From a bacterium (GTDB lineage: Bacteria; Bacillota; Bacilli; Lactobacillales; Streptococcaceae), in contig CAJNBT010000007.1 of NCBI GenBank assembly GCA_905221085.1, forward strand, positions 72,546-136,545: DNA of 64,000 nucleotides, given 5' to 3'. The notes beneath the pieces were generated by a model that was not told the DNA's origin, made no database searches, and saw nothing but the letters and a program-made list of their open reading frames with translations. Positions 60,001 through 64,000 of the stretch are shown here, one piece after another. Within the stretch, counting starts at the first letter, position 1. Each line of letters opens with the position of its first letter. Position numbers and translations under genes: made by a program.

Positions 60001-63000
60001 ATGAGAAAAACACCATCTCACACTGAGAAAAAAATGGTCTACAGCATCCGTTCCCTCAAAAATGGAACTGGTTCTGTACTTATCGGCGCAAGCTTTGTCC
60101 TACTTGCCATGGCTACACCAACTATCTCAGCCAACGAAAATACAACAGCTAGTACAGAAACAATGAACACTATTGTTCAACCAACTACTGGTACAACTGA
60201 CAGCACTAGTAAGGATGAAAGCAATCTTTCTGCGCCTAAAAATGCAAACGCTTCCCTAGAGAAAAAAGAAGAAAAACCTGCAACAGAGCCAACAACTCCT
60301 GCTGCAACTCCAGCCGATTCAGCACCACAAACTGGGAAAGATCGTTCAAGTGAGCCAACCACTTCTACTAGTCCAGTAACGACTGAAACTAAGGCAGAAG
60401 AGCCAATCGAAGACAACTATTTCCGCATCCATGTCAAAAAACTCCCTGAAGAAAACAAGGATAGTCAAGGACTATGGACTTGGGATGATGTTGAAAAGCC
60501 TTCTGAAAACTGGCCAAACGGAGCCTTGTCCTTTAAGGATGCCAAAAAAGATGACTACGGCTACTACCTAGATGTCAAATTAAAGGGAGAACAAGCCAAA
60601 AAAATTAGCTTCCTCATCAATAATACAGCTGGAAAAAATCTAACCGGCGATAAATCGGTAGAAAAACTGGCACCAAAGATGAATGAGGCTTGGTTGGACC
60701 AAGATCACAAGGTTTTCTCTTACGAGCCACAACCTGCAGGAACTATTCGCGTCAACTACTACCGTACAGATGGCAACTATGACAAGAAATCTCTCTGGTA
60801 CTGGGGAGATGTGAAAAATCCAAGTAGTGGTGAATGGCCTAACGGAACAGACTTTATGGCTACAGGCAAATATGGTCGCTATATCGATATTCCACTCAAA
60901 GATGCAGCTAAAGATCTTGGATTTTTATTACTAGACAGAAAGAAACAAGGAGACGATGTGAAAATCCGTAAAGAAGATTATAAGTTCACAGATTTGAAAA
61001 ATCATAGCCAAATTTTCCTAAAAGATGATGACGAAACCATCTACACCAACCCCTACTATGTGCACGATATCCGCATGACAGGAGCTCAACACGTAGGAAC
61101 TTCTAGCATTGAAAGTAGTTTTTCAACACTTGTCGGTGCTAAAAAAGAAGATATCCTCAAACACTCCAACATCACTAATCATCTAGGAAACAAAGTAACT
61201 ATCACTGATGTTACAATCGATGAGGCTGGTAAGAAAGTGACCTACAGCGGAGATTTCTCTGACACAAAACATCCTTATACCGTTAGCTACAACTCTGACA
61301 AATTCACTACCAAAACAAGCTGGCGCCTGAAAGATGAGACTTACAGCTATGATGGTAAACTTGGAGCTGAACTCAAAGAAGAAGGAAAACAGGTTGATTT
61401 AACTCTCTGGTCACCAAGTGCTGATAAGGTTTCTGTTGTTGTCTACGACAAGAATGACCCTGAAAAAGTGGTTGGAACTGTCGCTCTTGAAAAAGGGGAA
61501 AGAGGAACTTGGAAACAAACTCTAGATAGCACAAACAAACTAGGAATCACAGATTTCACTGGCTACTATTATCAATACCAAATCGAGCGTCAAGGTAAAA
61601 CTGTTCTTGCACTCGATCCTTACGCTAAATCCCTCGCTGCTTGGAATAGTGACGATGCTAAGATTGACGATGCCCATAAAGTGGCTAAAGCTGCCTTTGT
61701 AGATCCAGCTAAACTAGGACCTCAAGACTTGACTTATGGTAAGATTCGCAACTTCAAATCGCGTGAAGATGCTGTCATCTATGAAGCTCATGTGCGTGAC
61801 TTCACTTCAGATCCTGCCATCGCAAAAGATTTGACTAAGCCATTTGGTACTTTTGAAGCCTTTATCGAAAAACTAGACTACCTCAAAAACTTGGGTGTAA
61901 CCCACATCCAACTCCTTCCAGTCTTGTCTTACTACTTTGTCAATGAGTTGAAGAACCACGAACGCTTATCTGACTATGCTTCAAGCAACAGCAACTACAA
62001 CTGGGGATATGACCCTCAAAACTACTTCTCATTGACTGGTATGTACTCAAGCGATCCTAAGAATCCAGAAAAACGAATCGCAGAATTCAAAAACCTCATC
62101 AACGAAATCCACAAACGTGGCATGGGAGCTATCCTAGATGTCGTTTATAACCATACAGCCAAGGTCGATATCTTTGAAGATTTAGAGCCAAACTACTACC
62201 ACTTTATGGATGCTGATGGAACACCTCGAACTAGCTTTGGTGGTGGACGTTTGGGGACAACTCACCATATGACCAAACGCCTCCTAGTTGATTCTATCAA
62301 ATATCTAGTTGATACCTACAAAGTAGATGGATTCCGCTTCGATATGATGGGAGACCATGACGCCGCTTCTATCGAAGAAGCTTACAAGGCTGCACGCGCC
62401 CTCAATCCAAATCTCATCATGCTAGGTGAAGGTTGGAGAACCTATGCTGGTGATGAAAATATGCCTACTAAAGCTGCTGACCAAGATTGGATGAAACATA
62501 CCGATACTGTCGCTGTCTTCTCAGATGACATCCGTAACAACCTCAAATCTGGTTATCCAAATGAAGGTCAACCTGCCTTTATCACAGGTGGCAAACGTGA
62601 TATCAACACTATCTTCAAAAATCTGATTGCTCAACCAACCAACTTTGAAGCAGACAGCCCTGGAGATGTCATCCAATACATCGCAGCCCATGACAACTTG
62701 ACCCTCTTTGACATTATCGCTCAGTCTATTAAAAAAGATCCAAGCAAGGCCGAGAACTATGCTGAAATCCACCGTCGTTTGCGACTTGGAAATCTCATGG
62801 TCTTAACAGCTCAAGGAACTCCATTTATCCACTCTGGTCAGGAATATGGTCGCACCAAACAATTCCGTGACCCAGCCTACAAGACTCCAGTAGCAGAGGA
62901 CAAACAACCAAACAAATCTCACTTGTTGCGTGATAAGGACGGCAATCCATTTGACTATCCTTACTTCATCCATGACTCTTACGATTCTAGCGATGCTGTC

Positions 63001-63906
63001 AACAAGTTTGACTGGACTAAGGCTACAGATAGAAAAGCATATCCTGAAAATGTTAAGAGTCGTGACTATATGAAAGGGTTGATTGCCCTTCGTCAATCTA
63101 CAGATGCCTTCCGACTTAAGAGTCTCAAAGATATCAAGGACCGTGTCCACCTCATCACTGTCCCAGGTCAAAATGGTGTGGCAAAAGAAGACGTAGTGAT
63201 TGGCTACCAAATCACTGCTCCAAACGGTGATATCTACGCAGTCTTTGTCAATGCGGACGAAAAAGCTCGTGAATTTAATTTGGGAACTGCCTTTGCACAT
63301 CTAAGAAATGCTGAAGTTTTGGCAGATGAAAACCAAGCAGGGCCAGTAGGAATTGCCAATCCGAAAGGACTTGAATGGACTGAAAAAGGCTTGAAATTGA
63401 ATGCCCTTACAGCTACTGTTCTTCGAGTCTCTCAAAGCCGTCCAGCTATGGAAGATAAACCAAAATCTGAACTTCCGAATTCTAGACAAGAACAAGAACA
63501 AGGACAAGGTCAAGAGCACAGTACAAGTAATATTCCAAACCTATCAAACAAACCTGAACATCAAAATCCAAATCCAAATCCAGATCCACAAGCTAAATCT
63601 GATTCTGCAAAACCAGATGCGAAAGTAGCTGATACAGAAGATAAACCTAGCCAAGCTCCAACTGATTCACAAACTACACAAGTTTCACAACCAGCACAAG
63701 AAGCACAAGCATCATCTGTAAAAGAGGCGGTTCAAAACGGAGCTGTAGAAAACTCTAGCAAGGAAAATATACCTGTAACTCCAGCTAAACAAGCTGAACT
63801 TCCAAATACAGGAATCAAAAACGATCACAAACTCCTGTTTGCAGGAATTAGTCTCCTCGCCCTTCTAGGTCTCGGTTTCTTACTAAAAAACAAAAAAGAG
63901 AACTAA
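60001..63906 (+). CDS. spuA: Cell-wall-anchored pullulanase (glycogen/starch debranching)
   Basis: The 1301-residue secreted enzyme cleaves alpha-1,6 links of pullulan, starch and host glycogen. Features in order: a YSIR-type signal peptide (about residues 1-45, YSIRSLKNGTGS); a Ser/Thr/Pro-rich linker; two CBM41 glycogen-binding modules (about 140-250 and 252-350, each with a Trp-rich WPNG motif); CBM48; and a GH13 catalytic domain with YNWGYDP (about 672-678), nucleophile DGFRFDMMG, acid/base GEGWR and IAAHDN. It ends with repeat-rich Gln/Asn/Pro sequence, the LPNTG sortase motif, a hydrophobic helix and KNKKEN. ATG 60001 follows TGGAGAATCATT. An insertion-sequence end begins 17 bp after the stop codon. 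Confidence 0.96.
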   Translation: MRKTPSHTEKKMVYSIRSLKNGTGSVLIGASFVLLAMATPTISANENTTASTETMNTIVQPTTGTTDSTSKDESNLSAPKNANASLEKKEEKPATEPTTPAATPADSAPQTGKDRSSEPTTSTSPVTTETKAEEPIEDNYFRIHVKKLPEENKDSQGLWTWDDVEKPSENWPNGALSFKDAKKDDYGYYLDVKLKGEQAKKISFLINNTAGKNLTGDKSVEKLAPKMNEAWLDQDHKVFSYEPQPAGTIRVNYYRTDGNYDKKSLWYWGDVKNPSSGEWPNGTDFMATGKYGRYIDIPLKDAAKDLGFLLLDRKKQGDDVKIRKEDYKFTDLKNHSQIFLKDDDETIYTNPYYVHDIRMTGAQHVGTSSIESSFSTLVGAKKEDILKHSNITNHLGNKVTITDVTIDEAGKKVTYSGDFSDTKHPYTVSYNSDKFTTKTSWRLKDETYSYDGKLGAELKEEGKQVDLTLWSPSADKVSVVVYDKNDPEKVVGTVALEKGERGTWKQTLDSTNKLGITDFTGYYYQYQIERQGKTVLALDPYAKSLAAWNSDDAKIDDAHKVAKAAFVDPAKLGPQDLTYGKIRNFKSREDAVIYEAHVRDFTSDPAIAKDLTKPFGTFEAFIEKLDYLKNLGVTHIQLLPVLSYYFVNELKNHERLSDYASSNSNYNWGYDPQNYFSLTGMYSSDPKNPEKRIAEFKNLINEIHKRGMGAILDVVYNHTAKVDIFEDLEPNYYHFMDADGTPRTSFGGGRLGTTHHMTKRLLVDSIKYLVDTYKVDGFRFDMMGDHDAASIEEAYKAARALNPNLIMLGEGWRTYAGDENMPTKAADQDWMKHTDTVAVFSDDIRNNLKSGYPNEGQPAFITGGKRDINTIFKNLIAQPTNFEADSPGDVIQYIAAHDNLTLFDIIAQSIKKDPSKAENYAEIHRRLRLGNLMVLTAQGTPFIHSGQEYGRTKQFRDPAYKTPVAEDKQPNKSHLLRDKDGNPFDYPYFIHDSYDSSDAVNKFDWTKATDRKAYPENVKSRDYMKGLIALRQSTDAFRLKSLKDIKDRVHLITVPGQNGVAKEDVVIGYQITAPNGDIYAVFVNADEKAREFNLGTAFAHLRNAEVLADENQAGPVGIANPKGLEWTEKGLKLNALTATVLRVSQSRPAMEDKPKSELPNSRQEQEQGQGQEHSTSNIPNLSNKPEHQNPNPNPDPQAKSDSAKPDAKVADTEDKPSQAPTDSQTTQVSQPAQEAQASSVKEAVQNGAVENSSKENIPVTPAKQAELPNTGIKNDHKLLFAGISLLALLGLGFLLKNKKEN

Positions 63907-63923
63907 ACTAGCCCTCCTATAGA

Positions 63924-64000
63924 GGCTCTTTGTCAACTGTAGTGGGTTGAAGAAAAGCTAAGATCGAGAAAGGACGAATTTTGTCCTTTCTTTTTTGATA
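63924..64000 (-). mobile_element. Right end of an ISL3-family (IS1167-like) insertion sequence
   Basis: The sequence GGCTCTTTGTCAACTGTAGT beginning at 63924 looks like the terminal inverted repeat that I recall for IS1167-type elements. It is followed immediately by the minus-strand C-terminus of an ISL3 transposase. Only this end is in the window, so the element length, the other inverted repeat and the target duplication cannot be seen. Confidence 0.75.
63958..64000 (-). CDS. ISL3-family transposase, C-terminal end (partial)
   Basis: The minus strand from 64000 reads IKKERTKFVLSRS followed by TAG (63960-63958). This is the C-terminal end I know from streptococcal ISL3-family (IS1167-type) transposases. 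The gene continues beyond the window, so intactness cannot be judged. It is convergent with spuA, whose stop codon lies 51 bp away. Confidence 0.75.
   Translation of the reverse strand, partial: IKKERTKFVLSRS

Overview
The window is chromosomal DNA from a mitis-group Streptococcus close to S. pneumoniae, probably S. mitis, S. oralis or a relative. The reasons are BOX repeats, a ComX-type cin-box before cinA-recA, pneumococcal-type proteins throughout, and blocks that I recognise from the pneumococcal chromosome. These blocks appear in a different overall order, so this is not a standard pneumococcal layout. No tRNA, rRNA or CRISPR array is visible. Almost everything is core genome; the accessory parts are the first 1.3 kb, two BOX elements and one insertion-sequence end.

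Layout: 1-1280 is a decayed accessory region with small or broken ORFs abutting the 3' end of rpsI. 1337-2310 holds rpsI, rplM and the L13 leader. 2390-4560 is a two-gene ABC-2 exporter. 4617-4766 is a BOX. 4862-9190 is a T-box-controlled pheS-acetyltransferase-pheT operon. 9199-10822 is an FMN-riboswitch-controlled ribU plus a PAP2 phosphatase. 10845-11507 is trmL with a structured, terminator-bearing leader. 11541-15616 is an ECF transporter module with a SAM hydrolase. 15804-18596 is trkA-trkH. 18782-25233 carries pflB, dinB, uppP and a DUF2207 membrane protein. 25301-27708 is a polar amino-acid ABC transporter. 27767-28800 has a small HTH-like gene, an AT-rich gene-free stretch and a predicted small RNA.

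28806-33514 is the branched-chain amino-acid cluster ilvB-ilvN-ilvC-ilvA with a CodY-like box. 33595-36003 is fakA, an Asp23/Gls24 protein and rpmB. 36109-37324 is a LytTR regulator with a LiaF-like membrane protein. 37348-37863 is a second PAP2 protein. 37922-42024 is a MarR-controlled heterodimeric ABC exporter with three operator copies. 42043-44306 is yebC and a MATE exporter. 44357-46888 is cinA-recA behind a competence cin-box. 46902-48950 is tsaE, an acetyltransferase and an LCP ligase. 49009-50503 is a membrane protein, ndk and a BOX. 50552-58146 is rpoB-rpoC with a long structured leader. 58350-63906 is an Mga-like regulator and a catabolite-controlled, wall-anchored pullulanase. 63924-64000 is one end of an ISL3-family insertion sequence.

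Regulatory content is rich: an FMN riboswitch, a T-box, L13 and rpoB leaders, an unidentified trmL leader, a small RNA candidate, CodY and cre sites, a cin-box, LytTR repeats and MarR operators. No wholly new multi-gene system is evident. The best leads are the trmL leader, the small RNA after ilvA, two promoters that predict leaderless mRNAs, and the ECF transporter linked to a SAM hydrolase. All names rest on sequence motifs and remembered family resemblance; no database search was run.
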